Source: Shimia sp. R9_2
GTDB lineage: Bacteria > Pseudomonadota > Alphaproteobacteria > Rhodobacterales > Rhodobacteraceae
DNA: 64,000 nucleotides
Direction: 5' to 3'
NCBI RefSeq assembly: GCF_017743735.1
Contig: NZ_JAGHRO010000004.1
Location: forward strand, 62,001 to 126,000
The position numbers and the translations under genes are program-made. Positions within the stretch are counted from its first letter, which is position 1. Each line of letters starts with the position of its first letter. The notes beneath the pieces are model-generated. The model worked only from the letters and a program-made list of their open reading frames with translations. It did no database searches and had not been told where the DNA came from. Below, piece after piece: positions 22,181 through 32,834 of the stretch.

Positions 22181-23350
22181 TTAAGCCATTTTTTGCATGA
22201 TCTCATCCGCAGTCTTGCGGGCGAGATGGTCAGTTTCCATCACCGTATCAAGGCTCATTTCGGCATTCTTGAGGCAATGTGAGGGAGAAAGCTGCGCAAG
22301 CACCTCCTCCACCACTTCGGCCATCTGCAGAAAGCCAATACGGTGATCTAAGAAGGCATCCAGCGCCCGCTCTTTGGCGGCATTGAACATCGCCCCGGCA
22401 TGTCCACCGATCTCTAGCACCTCATGCGCCAGTCGCAGCGCGGGGTAGCGCTCCAGATCCGGCGCGCGGAAATGCAATGAGCCGATTTGCGCCAGATCCA
22501 GCCGTGATACCGGCAGATCCTTACGCTCCGGCCAATGCAACGCATAGCCAATCGCATGGCGCATGTCCGGCGGCCCCACATGGGCCATCAGCGCGCCGTC
22601 CTTGAAGCCCACCAGCGCGTGCACCAGAGATTCCGGATGTACAAGCACTTCGATCTGCTCATGCGCGCAGCCGAAAAACTCTTTGGTCTCAATGACCTCC
22701 AGCGCCTTATTGAACATCGAGGCACTGTCCACGGTGATCCGCTGCCCCATGTTCCAATTCGGGTGGCTGCTGGCCTGCTCCGGCGTGGCGCGCGCCATAT
22801 CTTCCAGGATCCAATCCCGGAACGCCCCGCCGCTGGCGGTGATGATGAGGCGCTCCACCGCGTCCATGTCTTCGCCGACAAGACCCTGAAACACCGCGGA
22901 ATGCTCGCTGTCCACCGGCAGGATACGACCGCCGTGTTTCTCAGCGGTGCCCATAATCAGGTGGCCTGCTGTGACCAGAGACTCCTTGTTGGCCAGCGCG
23001 AGGGTCGCCCCCTGCTGCAACGCCACCAGCCCCGGCGCCAGGCCCGCAGCGCCAACAATCGCGCTCATCACCCAATCTGCAGGCCGTGCCGCAGCCTCTG
23101 CAATCGCCTTTGCCCCTGCCGCCGCCTCAATCCCGCTGCCTGCAAGCGCAGCCCGCAGATCATCAAGCAGCGCCTCATTGGCGGTTATCGCCACATCGGC
23201 CTTTAACGCAATCGCATCCTCTGCCAGCTGCGCAATGTTCTGCCCGCCTGTCAGCGCCACAACATCATAAGCCGCAGGATCGCGCCGGATCAGATCAATG
23301 GTGTTCTGACCAATCGATCCGGTGGCGCCAAAAATGGAAACTTTTCTCAT
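22181..23350 (-). CDS. dxr: 1-deoxy-D-xylulose 5-phosphate reductoisomerase
   Basis: A 389-residue NADPH enzyme of the MEP isoprenoid pathway. The nucleotide site FGATGSIGQNT is at the N-terminus, the metal ligands are in LPVDSEHSAVFQ and the substrate loop SGGAFRDW is present. Its product feeds UppS two genes away. Confidence 0.96.
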   Translation of the reverse strand: MRKVSIFGATGSIGQNTIDLIRRDPAAYDVVALTGGQNIAQLAEDAIALKADVAITANEALLDDLRAALAGSGIEAAAGAKAIAEAAARPADWVMSAIVGAAGLAPGLVALQQGATLALANKESLVTAGHLIMGTAEKHGGRILPVDSEHSAVFQGLVGEDMDAVERLIITASGGAFRDWILEDMARATPEQASSHPNWNMGQRITVDSASMFNKALEVIETKEFFGCAHEQIEVLVHPESLVHALVGFKDGALMAHVGPPDMRHAIGYALHWPERKDLPVSRLDLAQIGSLHFRAPDLERYPALRLAHEVLEIGGHAGAMFNAAKERALDAFLDHRIGFLQMAEVVEEVLAQLSPSHCLKNAEMSLDTVMETDHLARKTADEIMQKMA

Positions 23351-23374
23351 CTTACCAGTCTCTTATCACCGGTT

Positions 23375-24157
23375 TTACGTTGCAGGCAGCCCGAGAACGA
23401 CGCCCATCAACAACACAAGCAGCGCGCCGCCCATCATCCCGTCAAAGCGATCAAGCAGGCCGCCATGTCCGGGGATCAGATTGGAGCTGTCCTTGATCCC
23501 GGTCTTGCGTTTCAGCGCGCTCTCCGCCGCGTCGCCCATCTGTGAGGCAAAGGAGGTCAGAATGCTCAGAACAATCAGGGTCGTGCCGCCAAAGGCCAAG
23601 CCCACACAGGCCGCCGCAACCCAGCCCGCAATCGTGCCGGACCAGGTCTTTTTGGGGCTCACCTTCGGCCAGAATTTCGGCCCGCCGATCATGCGCCCTG
23701 CGAAGTAACCCGCGATATCCGTCGCCACCACCACAGAGACAAGCCACAACAGCCAATAGGCCCCGCGCACATCACGCAGCACAATCAGCCCATAGCAGGC
23801 AAACATCAGGCCAATCGCGTAAGCGCCGTAAACCAAACGATATTTCTTCGCCTGACCTGCGCCGACAAAGCCAACTGCCGCCAGCACCGGCCCAATCGCC
23901 TGCCCCGGCAGCACATAGGTCGCCAATAGCGCCGCTGCGGCAATCACCGCAACCACGATGGCGCTGCGCCCGTCGCCGCCGTTCAGCATCCGGGTCAGTT
24001 CCCAGATCATCCCGGTACAGATCACGACGACCAATTCATGGAACAGCACACCGCCCTGCCAGATGGCCACACCACCAACCAGAAGCATCACCAGCGCAGA
24101 TGCGACCCGCGCCGGCAGATCCCCCCAGATCCCGCTGTCCTTACCGGCGCTGCTCAC
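23375..24157 (-). CDS. cdsA: Phosphatidate cytidylyltransferase CdsA
   Basis: A 260-residue polytopic membrane enzyme making CDP-diacylglycerol. The family signature is seen as SPKKTWSGTIAGW and, near the end, DSSNLIPGHGGLLDRFDGMM. It overlaps uppS in an ATGA arrangement. Confidence 0.94.
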   Translation of the reverse strand: MSSAGKDSGIWGDLPARVASALVMLLVGGVAIWQGGVLFHELVVVICTGMIWELTRMLNGGDGRSAIVVAVIAAAALLATYVLPGQAIGPVLAAVGFVGAGQAKKYRLVYGAYAIGLMFACYGLIVLRDVRGAYWLLWLVSVVVATDIAGYFAGRMIGGPKFWPKVSPKKTWSGTIAGWVAAACVGLAFGGTTLIVLSILTSFASQMGDAAESALKRKTGIKDSSNLIPGHGGLLDRFDGMMGGALLVLLMGVVLGLPAT

Positions 24158-24888
24158 GCGCTCACGGCTCCAAAGCGGCGATCACGGGTCGAATAGGCTT
24201 CCACCAGCTTGCTGAACTCCTCTTTGGAGAAATCCGGCCACAGCGTGTCGATAAATTCATATTCTGCATAGGCGGACTGCCACAGCAGGAAGTTGGAGAT
24301 CCGCGCCTCACCGCTGGTGCGCACCACCAGATCCGGATCGGGAAGCACGCAGGTGTCCAGGTACTTGGGCAAGGTCTCTTCGTTCACATCTTCCGGTTTC
24401 AGATTGCCGGCCGCCACATCCTGCGCCAGCCGCTGCGTGGCACGCGCGACTTCATCCCGCCCGCCATAGTTCAGGGCAATGGTCAGGTTGACGCCGGTGT
24501 TCTCTGCGGTCAGCTCTTCAAGCTCATCCATCAGGGCCTGCAGTTTCACGTCCAGACCGGGGCGGTCGCCAATAAAGCGCACCCGCACGCCCTCTGCTTT
24601 CAGAGAGCGCGCCTCTTTGCGAATATACTGGCGGAACAGGCTCATGAGCCCGGCCACTTCGGCCTGTGTCCGCTTCCAGTTCTCCGTCGAAAACCCAAAA
24701 ATCGTCAGATACTCAACACCCAGCGGCGAGCAAGCGCGTACAATCTCTTTGACACGCTTGGCGCCTGCATGGTGCCCAAACAGCCGAGGCCGCCCGCGCG
24801 CCTGTGCCCAACGGCCATTGCCATCCATAATGATGGCCACATGTCGCGGGCCGGAACGTGTAGCGGTCGCGGGAAGGTCCTCAGCCAT
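24154..24888 (-). CDS. uppS: Undecaprenyl diphosphate synthase UppS
   Basis: A 244-residue cis-prenyltransferase producing the C55 carrier for peptidoglycan and lipopolysaccharide. The motif IMDGNGRWAQARG carries the catalytic Asp, and RTSGEARISNFLLWQSAYAE is the second conserved block. It is 4 bases downstream of frr. Confidence 0.95.
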   Translation of the reverse strand: MAEDLPATATRSGPRHVAIIMDGNGRWAQARGRPRLFGHHAGAKRVKEIVRACSPLGVEYLTIFGFSTENWKRTQAEVAGLMSLFRQYIRKEARSLKAEGVRVRFIGDRPGLDVKLQALMDELEELTAENTGVNLTIALNYGGRDEVARATQRLAQDVAAGNLKPEDVNEETLPKYLDTCVLPDPDLVVRTSGEARISNFLLWQSAYAEYEFIDTLWPDFSKEEFSKLVEAYSTRDRRFGAVSA

Positions 24889-24892
24889 GTGC

Positions 24893-25459
24893 TTATACCT
24901 GCATGATTTCGGACTGTTTGTTTTCCAGCGCGCTGTCGACCTGTTTGATGTAGCTGTCGGTCAACTCCTGCACTTCGCCTTCCCAGAGCTTCTGGTCGTC
25001 CTCAGACATGCCGTCGCCCTTGGCTTTCTTGATCTGGTCCATGCCGTCACGACGGATGTTGCGGATCGCCACACGGGCGTGCTCGGCATATTGCGCCGCC
25101 ACACGCGCCAGCTCGGTGCGGCGCTCTTCGTTCAGCTCAGGGATCGGCAGCATCACGATGGTGCCGTTGGTCTGCGGGTTGATGCCAAGGCCGGAGTTCA
25201 TGATCGCCTTCTCAACCGCGCTCACCAGCGATTTGTCCCAGACGTTCACGGTCACCATACGTGGCTCCGGCACGTTCACGGTGCCCACCTGGTTGATTGG
25301 CGTCTTGGAGCCATAGGCATCCACCATCACCGGCTCCAGCATCGTGGCCGAGGCGCGGCCGGTCCGCAGCGAGGCAAATTCGGTTTTGAGAGCCCCCATT
25401 GCACCATCCATGCGGCGCGTCAGGTCATCGGTATCAAGTTCAAATTCTTGGTCAGACAT
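24893..25459 (-). CDS. frr: Ribosome recycling factor
   Basis: A 188-residue factor that, with EF-G, splits post-termination ribosomes. The first-helix block [17 protein letters not shown] and the C-terminal [14 protein letters not shown] are typical. In most relatives frr follows pyrH directly; here the two are parted by about 1.2 kb carrying a transporter gene on the other strand. Confidence 0.96.
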   Translation of the reverse strand: MSDQEFELDTDDLTRRMDGAMGALKTEFASLRTGRASATMLEPVMVDAYGSKTPINQVGTVNVPEPRMVTVNVWDKSLVSAVEKAIMNSGLGINPQTNGTIVMLPIPELNEERRTELARVAAQYAEHARVAIRNIRRDGMDQIKKAKGDGMSEDDQKLWEGEVQELTDSYIKQVDSALENKQSEIMQV

Positions 25460-25619
25460 TGCTGCTCTTCCAGTCTTTCATGTTCTGCTGGTAACGCTCA
25501 TAGGCTATTGTCCATTCTTTGTATAGCACCGCACAGGGACGGTGAAGTCCCCTCTCCCCTACCTCTGCCAAACGCTGCAGTTTTGCCGCCTCTTTCTCGC
25601 GCGCGCTTTCTGTCGCCAT
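25452..25619 (-). CDS. Possible 55-residue protein before frr
   Basis: A short frame begins [15 protein letters not shown], contains [20 protein letters not shown] and ends overlapping the frr start by 8 bases. Composition looks protein-like and it would be translationally coupled to frr. No domain is recognised and no good ribosome-binding site is seen. It may be a remnant in the segment between frr and the transporter gene. Confidence 0.3.
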   Translation of the reverse strand: MATESAREKEAAKLQRLAEVGERGLHRPCAVLYKEWTIAYERYQQNMKDWKSSNV

Positions 25620-25736
25620 TGCGCAAGCTGCTATGAGGCCTGCGCAAAGCCGCTCTGAAAGGTCGTTTTTCTCATCGCGATAGTACCTGATAGTTTTTAT
25701 AGGGATTCGAAAGACCCCTATCTCAGGATACCTCCC

Positions 25737-26561
25737 ATGAGCAGAATGATTCCCAACATGAGCGCCGGCGGACTGGACGCCCACAAACCAGCCGAAATCA
25801 CCCGTCTGGTCAGACTGTCCGGCGTGACCAAAGCGGAAATGCCGCTTCTCCCGCTCATCACCCTCTCGATCCTTGGCGGCGCATTTATCTCTTTTGGTGC
25901 GCTCTTCTTCACTCAGACAACATCCGGATTTGCCGACATCAATGGCGCCCTCAAACTGATGGGCGGCATTGCGTTTTCCCTCGGCCTCATTCTGGTGGTC
26001 ATCGGCGGCGCAGAGCTCTTCACCGGCAACACCATGATCGTGATGGCCTATGTGGACAAACGCATCACCACCAAAGCGCTCTTGCGCAATTGGGCGGTTG
26101 TGCTGGTCGGCAATGCGCTTGGCTGTATCGCTGTGCTGCTTCTGGTGCAGGGATCGGGCCTGTTGGATGGCTCCCACGGCACCCGCGCTGCAGCCATTGC
26201 CGAGGCCAAAATTGCCCTCACACCGCTGGAAGCTTTCTGCCGTGGCATTCTGTGTAATGCGCTGGTGTGTCTGGCGGTCTGGCTCGCGGTGTCTGCGCGC
26301 TCCACACTTGGCATGATCCTATCCATCGTGTGGCCGGTCTCCGCCTTTGTGGCCATCGGTCTGGAGCACTCCATCGCCAATATGTACCTGATCCCCGCAG
26401 GCGCTCTCTCAGGTGTAGAAGTCAGCTTCGCCGCGCTCATGGGCAACTTGGTGCCTGTTCTGATTGGCAATATCATCGGCGGTGCCGGGATCGTGGCGCT
26501 TGCCTACCGTCTGGCCTACGGCCGCAACCTCGCCGACGAGCACCCTGTGCCTGCGGAGTAA
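25737..26561 (+). CDS. Formate/nitrite transporter family protein
   Basis: A 274-residue FNT channel with six membrane segments. The family marks are visible: [13 protein letters not shown] (the third-helix signature), [15 protein letters not shown], and [15 protein letters not shown] (with the central His). It passes formate, nitrite or a related monovalent anion across the inner membrane. It sits alone on the plus strand between pyrH and frr, an unusual place. Confidence 0.92.
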   Translation: MSRMIPNMSAGGLDAHKPAEITRLVRLSGVTKAEMPLLPLITLSILGGAFISFGALFFTQTTSGFADINGALKLMGGIAFSLGLILVVIGGAELFTGNTMIVMAYVDKRITTKALLRNWAVVLVGNALGCIAVLLLVQGSGLLDGSHGTRAAAIAEAKIALTPLEAFCRGILCNALVCLAVWLAVSARSTLGMILSIVWPVSAFVAIGLEHSIANMYLIPAGALSGVEVSFAALMGNLVPVLIGNIIGGAGIVALAYRLAYGRNLADEHPVPAE

Positions 26562-26572
26562 CCCCAACTGGC

Positions 26573-26608
26573 AAAGAAAAAGCGCAGCGGGCCGAAACCT
26601 GCTGCGCT
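26573..26608 (-). terminator. Terminator of pyrH
   Basis: On the minus strand AGCGCAGC and GCTGCGCT pair and a T-rich tract (TTTTTC) follows. It lies 28 bases beyond the pyrH stop and also close to the convergent transporter gene end. Confidence 0.75.
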
Positions 26609-26635
26609 CCAAAAACATCTGATAAAGGCCTAGGC

Positions 26636-27370
26636 TCAGCTCACCTTTGTGTAGGTGCCCTTGCCGCCAAGAATGCCGCGGAACCCGCCCGGCTCATCCA
26701 GCGGGAACACGATCAAAGGCAGGTTGTTGTCACGCGCCAAGGCAATCGCGCTTGCGTCCATCACCTTCAGGCGTTTGGTCAGCACGTCATCATAGCTGAT
26801 CGCGTCAAAGCGCACCGCATCGTCATGTTCCGCCGGGTCTTTGTCATAGATCCCGTCCACACCGTTCTTGCCCATAAAGATCGCTTCACAAGCCATCTCA
26901 TTGGCACGCAGCGTCGCCGCCGTGTCGGTGGTGAAATATGGGTTGCCGGTGCCTGCTGCAAAAATGCAGACCCGCTTTTTCTCAAGGTGGCGCACGGCGC
27001 GGCGGCGGATGTAAGGCTCTGCCACCTCATCCATGCGGATCGCGCTGATCACTCGGGTGAAGACACCAAGCCCTTCCAGCGCGCTCTGCATCGCCAGCGC
27101 GTTCATCACAGTGGCCAGCATCCCCATATAGTCCGCAGTTGTTCGCTCCATCCCTTGGGCCGCACCGGACAGGCCGCGGAACACATTGCCGCCGCCAATC
27201 ACCATGCAGATCTCAACGCCCATGTCATGAACGGATTTCACTTCCTTGGCGATGCGTTCAATCGTGGGCGGATGCAGGCCAAAGCCCTGATCTCCCATCA
27301 ACGCCTCCCCCGAAATCTTCAACATCACACGGTTAAAGGTCACCTCGGCGGGAACGGCGGCGTCGCTCAT
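26636..27370 (-). CDS. pyrH: Uridylate kinase PyrH
   Basis: A 244-residue UMP kinase of the amino acid kinase family. The N-terminal [19 protein letters not shown], and the nucleotide-binding [16 protein letters not shown] are typical. The start is ATG at 27370 with GGAG 6 bases upstream. It is divergent from miaA. Confidence 0.96.
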   Translation of the reverse strand: MSDAAVPAEVTFNRVMLKISGEALMGDQGFGLHPPTIERIAKEVKSVHDMGVEICMVIGGGNVFRGLSGAAQGMERTTADYMGMLATVMNALAMQSALEGLGVFTRVISAIRMDEVAEPYIRRRAVRHLEKKRVCIFAAGTGNPYFTTDTAATLRANEMACEAIFMGKNGVDGIYDKDPAEHDDAVRFDAISYDDVLTKRLKVMDASAIALARDNNLPLIVFPLDEPGGFRGILGGKGTYTKVS

Positions 27371-27487
27371 GTTGCACTCCATCTGCGCATCGTTTTAGGA
27401 TTGCGCGCAAAATGTCGGAAAACGGGCGCGGGTTCAATGCGAGAGTTGCCTGCTTTCCACACAAACTCTCAAAAGCCGGGCCACTTC

Positions 27488-28366
27488 ATGCCATCTTTGC
27501 CATCCATCGCGCCGGATCAGCCGGTCCTGATCGCAGGCCCCACTGCCAGCGGCAAAAGCGCCCTCGCGCTGGAAATCGCCGAAACGCAGGGCGGCGTGAT
27601 CGTAAATGCTGATGCAATTCAAGTGTTTGGCAATTGGCGCGTCCTGACCGCTCGCCCCTCTGTCGAGGATGAAGCACGGGCGCCGCACCGCCTTTACGGT
27701 CATGTTCCGGGATCCGCAGAATATTCTGTTGGCCATTGGCTGCGCGATGTCGCTCCTCTTTTAAAGGAGGGCCCGCGCCCGATCATTGTTGGCGGCACCG
27801 GCCTTTATTTTACAGCGCTCACCCAAGGATTGGCCGATATCCCCGCCACGCCGCCTGATCTGCGCCTTGCCGCCAACGCGCGCGTCGCTTCGGAGGGATT
27901 CGAGGTGTTGTTGTCAGAGCTTGATTCTGAAACCCGCGCCCGCATCGACATACAAAACCCGATGCGCGTACAGCGGGCCTGGGAAGTGCTCACCGCGACA
28001 GGCCGTCCGCTGGCGGAGTGGCAAGACGACACGCCCCCGCCCCTTCTGCCGCTGCCGGACACAATGCCGATTGTCTTTGACGTGGACAAAAACTGGCTCA
28101 ACTCCCGCATTGCCCGCCGCTTTGATCTCATGTTGCAGGAAGGCGCGTTGGAAGAGGCCCAGTCAAACCTTGCCACTTTTGACCCGACGCAGCTTTCTGC
28201 CAAGGCCATCGGCGCCCCCGAGCTCATCGCCCATCTGCGCGGAACCCTCACTTTGGATGAGGCCCGCGAGCGCGCCACCATCGCCACGCGTCAATTCGCC
28301 AAACGCCAGCGCACATGGTTTCGCTCCAAAATGTCCAAATGGCATCACTACAATCCAACCGATTGA
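27488..28366 (+). CDS. miaA: tRNA dimethylallyltransferase MiaA
   Basis: A 292-residue enzyme adding a dimethylallyl group to A37 of tRNAs reading UNN codons. The P-loop [13 protein letters not shown] is at residues 15-27, followed by VNADAIQVF and IVGGTGLYF; the C-terminal [12 protein letters not shown] is typical. The frame is open far upstream, but homology starts here. Confidence 0.95.
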   Translation: MPSLPSIAPDQPVLIAGPTASGKSALALEIAETQGGVIVNADAIQVFGNWRVLTARPSVEDEARAPHRLYGHVPGSAEYSVGHWLRDVAPLLKEGPRPIIVGGTGLYFTALTQGLADIPATPPDLRLAANARVASEGFEVLLSELDSETRARIDIQNPMRVQRAWEVLTATGRPLAEWQDDTPPPLLPLPDTMPIVFDVDKNWLNSRIARRFDLMLQEGALEEAQSNLATFDPTQLSAKAIGAPELIAHLRGTLTLDEARERATIATRQFAKRQRTWFRSKMSKWHHYNPTD

Positions 28367-28498
28367 AACTGCCCATCAGCCCGTGCAAGCGGTTCTCCAC
28401 TGAAGCGCCTATTCTGATGGCAGATTTTGGCACAGATCGGTCTGCGTTAACCAAAAGCTTGCCCGAATCTATTCCGCCGCGCTTAAGTCCCCGCCAAG

Positions 28499-29452
28499 GT
28501 GACTGAGAAGACGATCAATATCCCGTCGTTCATGACGCGGCCCGGCATGGGGTCCAAACCGACGCAAGACGCCGCGCCCAAAGCCCCGTCCAAAGCCCTG
28601 CCGAAAACCATCAAACCACGCGCGCCGCGTTCCAAACGCGCGGCCTTGCGCCGACCGGATCAGCCAGTCTCCGACATCACCGTCACCAGTTTGGTGGGCG
28701 CCAGCCAGACCGCGCGCTGGAAGCTTGAACAGCTGCATCAACGCGATCATCACATGGTGCTCTGGACCACCCGCGGACAGGGCCGCGCCCTCTTGCATGG
28801 CCGCCGTCGCGGCTTTAGCGCCTATAATGTGATCTTTGTGCCTGCGGGACACTTGTTCTCCATCGAACTTGGCCCGCAAGTGCAAGGGTTGGCAACGCTG
28901 CTGCCAAACGACGGGCGCATCCCGCTGCCCGATCAGGCGCATCTGATCCGCTTAAACGACAGCGCCGAACAGATTGAATTTACGGCTATTCTTGATGCCA
29001 TGCGCCGCGAATGTGCCGACCTGCGCCCCTTGATGAATGACGCCTTAAACGCCCATGCACAGCTGCTCTCTGTCACACTCCGGCGCGCCATCGACCGCGA
29101 AGGCCCGCCCCCGCGCGCCCGCGCCACCGAGCGGCTGGTGCGTCAATTCTGCGATCTTCTCGCGCAGGAGTTCACCTCGGGCAATCCCATGGCTTGGTAT
29201 GCAGAGCAGCTCGACATCACGCCGACACATCTCACCCGCGTCTGCCGCCAATCCGCCGGCATCACCGCCGCAGAAATGCTCTCACAAATGGTGCAACACC
29301 GGGCCCGCAGCCTGCTCATGGAAAGTGATCTGCCGATCAACCGCATCTCAGGCGCCCTTGGCTTTGGCAGCGCCGCCTATTTCACGCGGTTTTGCCAGCA
29401 ACACTTCGGCGCCGCGCCTAGCAAGCTGCGCAAACAGGCACGTGGCGTCTAG
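28499..29452 (+). CDS. AraC-family transcriptional regulator
   Basis: A 317-residue regulator if translation starts at GTG 28499; ATG 28532 is an alternative and no clear ribosome-binding site decides. The first 60 residues are Pro-, Lys- and Arg-rich. A cupin-like sensing domain follows (about 75-160), and a two-HTH AraC domain fills the last 100 residues (MAWYAEQLDITPTHLTRVCR, then INRISGALGFGSAAYFTRFCQ). The ligand is unknown. It stands alone between miaA and a convergent transglycosylase gene. Confidence 0.85.
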   Translation: MTEKTINIPSFMTRPGMGSKPTQDAAPKAPSKALPKTIKPRAPRSKRAALRRPDQPVSDITVTSLVGASQTARWKLEQLHQRDHHMVLWTTRGQGRALLHGRRRGFSAYNVIFVPAGHLFSIELGPQVQGLATLLPNDGRIPLPDQAHLIRLNDSAEQIEFTAILDAMRRECADLRPLMNDALNAHAQLLSVTLRRAIDREGPPPRARATERLVRQFCDLLAQEFTSGNPMAWYAEQLDITPTHLTRVCRQSAGITAAEMLSQMVQHRARSLLMESDLPINRISGALGFGSAAYFTRFCQQHFGAAPSKLRKQARGV

Positions 29453-29461
29453 TCGACGCCC

Positions 29462-30067
29462 TCAGCCGCCCAAAATCTTGCGCACGTAGTTGCGAGTCTC
29501 TTTGAATGGTGGCACGCCGCCGTATTTCTCCACCGCATGCGGACCTGCGTTATAGGCCGCCAGCGCCAACCGCCAACTGCCAAACTTCAGATACTGCTGC
29601 TTGAGATAGCGCGCGCCCCCTTCAAGGTTCTGCTGAGGATCCAGCGGATCCACCCGCAACGCCCGCGCGGTGCCGGGCATCAACTGCGCCAACCCCAACG
29701 CCCCTTTGTGGGATTTCGCCTTGGCGTTCCAGTTGCTTTCCTGCTGCACCAGCTTCAGGAACAGATCAACCGGCACCCCATGCAGCAAGGCCGCCTCCCG
29801 CGCCATGGCGAGATAAGGCCCACGGTATTTGCCGTTGTAGCTGCCATCCCCCCACTTGGAGGGCGTGTAGACCGGCTTTGGCTTAAGGCGCACCGAATTG
29901 CGGTATTGCTCCGCTGCCCGACCATCCAGCACCCGTGTCTGATTTTTAAACAACCGGGCCTGAGACTTGCTTGAAACAGATTGCGCCGCTGCCGTGCCGA
30001 CCGTCAGACCAGCAACCACCACCGCGCCCACAAGCGCCCCCAAACTCCGTGCCATGATCCTGCGCAT
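29462..30067 (-). CDS. Lytic transglycosylase (SLT domain)
   Basis: A 201-residue exported protein. A signal peptide ends about residue 29 (VGTAAAQ). The SLT domain (about 90-195) has the catalytic Glu in [14 protein letters not shown], followed by [10 protein letters not shown] and [10 protein letters not shown]. It cleaves peptidoglycan glycan strands in the periplasm. I chose ATG at 30067 for the signal peptide; ATG at 30085 is also in frame. It is divergent from ssb. Confidence 0.88.
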   Translation of the reverse strand: MRRIMARSLGALVGAVVVAGLTVGTAAAQSVSSKSQARLFKNQTRVLDGRAAEQYRNSVRLKPKPVYTPSKWGDGSYNGKYRGPYLAMAREAALLHGVPVDLFLKLVQQESNWNAKAKSHKGALGLAQLMPGTARALRVDPLDPQQNLEGGARYLKQQYLKFGSWRLALAAYNAGPHAVEKYGGVPPFKETRNYVRKILGG

Positions 30068-30271
30068 GTGCGCCCGCTCCACCATGATTCCGAACTTTTC
30101 TATATCAAATCGTGAAATTTTTTCCAGACACAGCCCCGTCATCTGGAAATTCGATCGCCCGGAGTGACCCGCAAACCCAGCTTTTCCACAAGAAACTGCT
30201 TCCCATTCGCGACTTGCGGTGGTGTATGGTGATCCAAATCGACTGATAGAATCCGTGGGAGTGATAGGCGT

Positions 30272-30793
30272 ATGGCCGGATCGGTGAACAAAGTAATTCT
30301 CATTGGCAACCTGGGCCGCGACCCAGAGGTGCGCTCGTTCCAGAATGGCGGCAAGGTCTGCAACCTGCGCATCGCCACCTCTGAGACCTGGAAAGACCGC
30401 AACACCGGTGAGCGCCGCGAGCGCACCGAATGGCACTCCGTCGCAATCTTCCAGGAAGGTCTGGTGCGCATTGCAGAGCAATACCTGCGCAAAGGCTCCA
30501 AAGTCTATGTCGAGGGCAAGCTGCAAACCCGTAAATGGCAGGATCAATCCGGTCAGGATCGCTACTCCACCGAAGTGGTGCTGCAGGGCTTTGACGGCGT
30601 TCTGACCATGCTCGACGGCCGCTCCGGTGGCGAAGGCGGCGGTGGCGGCGGCTTTGGTGGCGGCGGTGGCGGCTACGATCAGGGCGGCGGTTACGGCGGT
30701 GGCTATGATCAAGGCGGCGGTGGCGGCTTTGGCGGCGGCAATCAGGGCGGCGGCGCCCCAAGCCGTGACATGGACGACGAAATCCCGTTCTAA
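30272..30793 (+). CDS. ssb: Single-stranded DNA-binding protein
   Basis: A 173-residue SSB. The OB fold (residues 1-112) begins [18 protein letters not shown], followed by a Gly-rich linker of GGGGG and GYDQGG units (about 114-160) and the acidic tail DMDDEIPF that recruits partner proteins. No LexA box is seen upstream. A terminator follows. Confidence 0.96.
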   Translation: MAGSVNKVILIGNLGRDPEVRSFQNGGKVCNLRIATSETWKDRNTGERRERTEWHSVAIFQEGLVRIAEQYLRKGSKVYVEGKLQTRKWQDQSGQDRYSTEVVLQGFDGVLTMLDGRSGGEGGGGGGFGGGGGGYDQGGGYGGGYDQGGGGGFGGGNQGGGAPSRDMDDEIPF

Positions 30794-30825
30794 GCTTCAG
30801 CGGCAGACGGGCAGATATTCAGAGA

Positions 30826-30851
30826 GGGTCGGCATACGCCGGCCCTTTTTT
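30826..30851 (+). terminator. ssb terminator
   Basis: GGGTCGGC pairs with GCCGGCCC (one G-U pair) around a 4-base loop, followed by six T residues. Confidence 0.85.
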
Positions 30852-31054
30852 GTTGCCCCCACGGCCTGTCACATCCGGAAATGCGGACTTGCCAGAGACT
30901 TAAAACTAAGGGACACTCAATGTCAGTACGCACTCATTTCTGTTAGAGAGTTCATGGTTGAGTTGGGTGGTGCACCAAGAGGACATATCCTCAAAAGCAC
31001 CGACGAGCGCGTGGTCTCTCTGCAAAGTCATACTTACGTATCAGGGAGATAGAC

Positions 31055-32677
31055 GTGTTTTCTAAATCTATCAAAACAACCGCCGCAGCGGCGCTATTGG
31101 CGACGTCTGCAACCGCGCCGGCCATGGCCAGTGATCTCGGCGCCGCCATTGCAGGTGCCATTGTCGGCGGTGCCATCGTTTCGAGCGCCCAAAAGAACAA
31201 AGCCAGACAACGCTCCAGCGCTGCTTATTATTCCGCCACCCGCGCCCAAAACCGCGAAACCCAGAGCGCGCTCAACTATTTTGGCTTCCCGGCTGGCACG
31301 CCGGATGGTGTGCTTGGCGCGCGCTCCCGTTCCGCAATCATTCAATATCAAAGCTACGTCGGCTTTCCGGCCACCGGCCGCCTCTCGCCATATGAGCGTG
31401 ATTTCCTCGTATCCTCCTACAACCGCGCACAAGTTGGCGGCCCGCAGGTGGTGAAAGCCATGCAGACCCACCAGCACGGCGTGCGCAGCCTGCTCACCAC
31501 ATGGTATGCCGAAGTCCATGGCGGCCCCTCCGGCACGATCTATGGCGGAATGCCGGTTGAGGTCTCAAACGCCATCGACGAGGTGGCACAAAGCTCCGAT
31601 CCAAGTGCTGAGCAACTTCTGCAGCGCTCTGGCTTCATCCAGCTTGCAGATCTCAATGGCGACGGCAAAACCGACTACATACTGGACACCTCTGTTTCCG
31701 GCAGCGCCTATTGGTGCGGGGCCAAGGACTGTACCGTGATGGTCTTTGCCTCAGGCCCCAGCGGCTTCACCCGAAACGACTTCCTCAGCCATGTAGCCAC
31801 TCCGACAAGCTTCTCTTGTCATCAGTCCACCTGCCGCCTGAACGACTCAGCCACAACCCAGGTTGCCGCCGCACCTGAAGTGCCGGTGGTTCCAGCCCCA
31901 GCAGCGCCAGTGACTGTCCCGGCAACGGCCCCCGCAACGGTGCCCGTGGCTGTGCAGGAGCCCGCGGCCCAGAGCCTCACTCTGTTCCAAACTGCGCAAC
32001 CCGCCGCGCCGGAAAAATCCCTCGCAGGCTATTGCGGCAAGGTCGGTCTGCTCACCAGCTCCAATGGCGGTTTCACCACGGTCTCCAAGATCACCGACCC
32101 CGATTTTGTGCTGAGCGAACAATTCTGCCTCGCGCGCACCTACACGGTGGCCAATGGCGAAAAGCTCATGCAATCGGTGCAGGGTGCCACTCAGGCGCAG
32201 GTCGATCAACAATGTGACGCTTTCGGCCCCGTGCTTGCGCCTTATGTGGGCAAACTCTCCACCGCCGCCCCTGCGCAACTGCAGTCAGAGGTGCAGAGCT
32301 TTGTGTTGAACTCCAATATGTCGCTGGAGCAATTGCAGGACACCGCGCAAATCTGCCTCTTCTCGGCCTATCGCCGCGATGACATGCAGGTGGCTCTTGG
32401 CTCTGCCTTGATCATGTCCGCCATTGGTCAGAAGCCTTATGGCGAGCTGATTGCCCATCACCTGCAACATGGCTTTGGAGTTGCGACCAACACCGATCAG
32501 GCGCAGGCGTGGTACATCTCCGCGATTGACGCGCTGAACAACGGGGCTGAGCCGGTCTTTGCCCCGGGTCAGACCGAGCGCACCGCGCTTCTGCAGGCCG
32601 CAGTGCTGGCCGACTCTGGTGGCGCGCCCCAGGTGCAGCCCGCAGCCGCATTGCCCACAATCTCGCTTGGCGACTGA
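31055..32677 (+). CDS. Exported peptidoglycan-binding-domain protein
   Basis: A 540-residue protein with a signal peptide (cleavage near TAPAMAS, about residue 26), a Gly-rich segment (GAAIAGAIVGGAIV) and a PG_binding_1-like domain (about 68-120, including GFPAGTPDGVLGARSRSAI). The middle has an EF-hand-like LADLNGDGKTDYIL and a Pro/Ala/Val-rich linker (about 270-315), followed by a Cys-containing C-terminal domain of unknown type. Probably periplasmic and envelope-attached. The start is GTG with AGGGAGA upstream. Function unknown. Confidence 0.75.
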   Translation: MFSKSIKTTAAAALLATSATAPAMASDLGAAIAGAIVGGAIVSSAQKNKARQRSSAAYYSATRAQNRETQSALNYFGFPAGTPDGVLGARSRSAIIQYQSYVGFPATGRLSPYERDFLVSSYNRAQVGGPQVVKAMQTHQHGVRSLLTTWYAEVHGGPSGTIYGGMPVEVSNAIDEVAQSSDPSAEQLLQRSGFIQLADLNGDGKTDYILDTSVSGSAYWCGAKDCTVMVFASGPSGFTRNDFLSHVATPTSFSCHQSTCRLNDSATTQVAAAPEVPVVPAPAAPVTVPATAPATVPVAVQEPAAQSLTLFQTAQPAAPEKSLAGYCGKVGLLTSSNGGFTTVSKITDPDFVLSEQFCLARTYTVANGEKLMQSVQGATQAQVDQQCDAFGPVLAPYVGKLSTAAPAQLQSEVQSFVLNSNMSLEQLQDTAQICLFSAYRRDDMQVALGSALIMSAIGQKPYGELIAHHLQHGFGVATNTDQAQAWYISAIDALNNGAEPVFAPGQTERTALLQAAVLADSGGAPQVQPAAALPTISLGD

Positions 32678-32834
32678 GGCAAACGCCTCCCCCAATAAAC
32701 CCGCTCAAAGCCCCGGCCCGCCTCTCGCAGCCGGGGCTTATTTCTGCCAAATGCACAGGATTGCCCCAAGCCCCTACCCCCTCGCGCAAATGCTGCCTAT
32801 GTTAAGAAAAACAGCATCAACGTGAGGACAAAGC

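Noticed and set aside
23542-24906. 454-codon plus-strand frame opposite cdsA and uppS
   Set aside because: Low-complexity Arg/Ser/Pro composition, antisense to conserved genes.
26267-27487. Long plus-strand extension upstream of miaA
   Set aside because: It crosses the pyrH gene in antisense; the true miaA start is at 27488 where homology begins.
30620-30770. Gly-rich tandem repeats in ssb
   Set aside because: They encode the known flexible linker of SSB and are not a separate repeat element.
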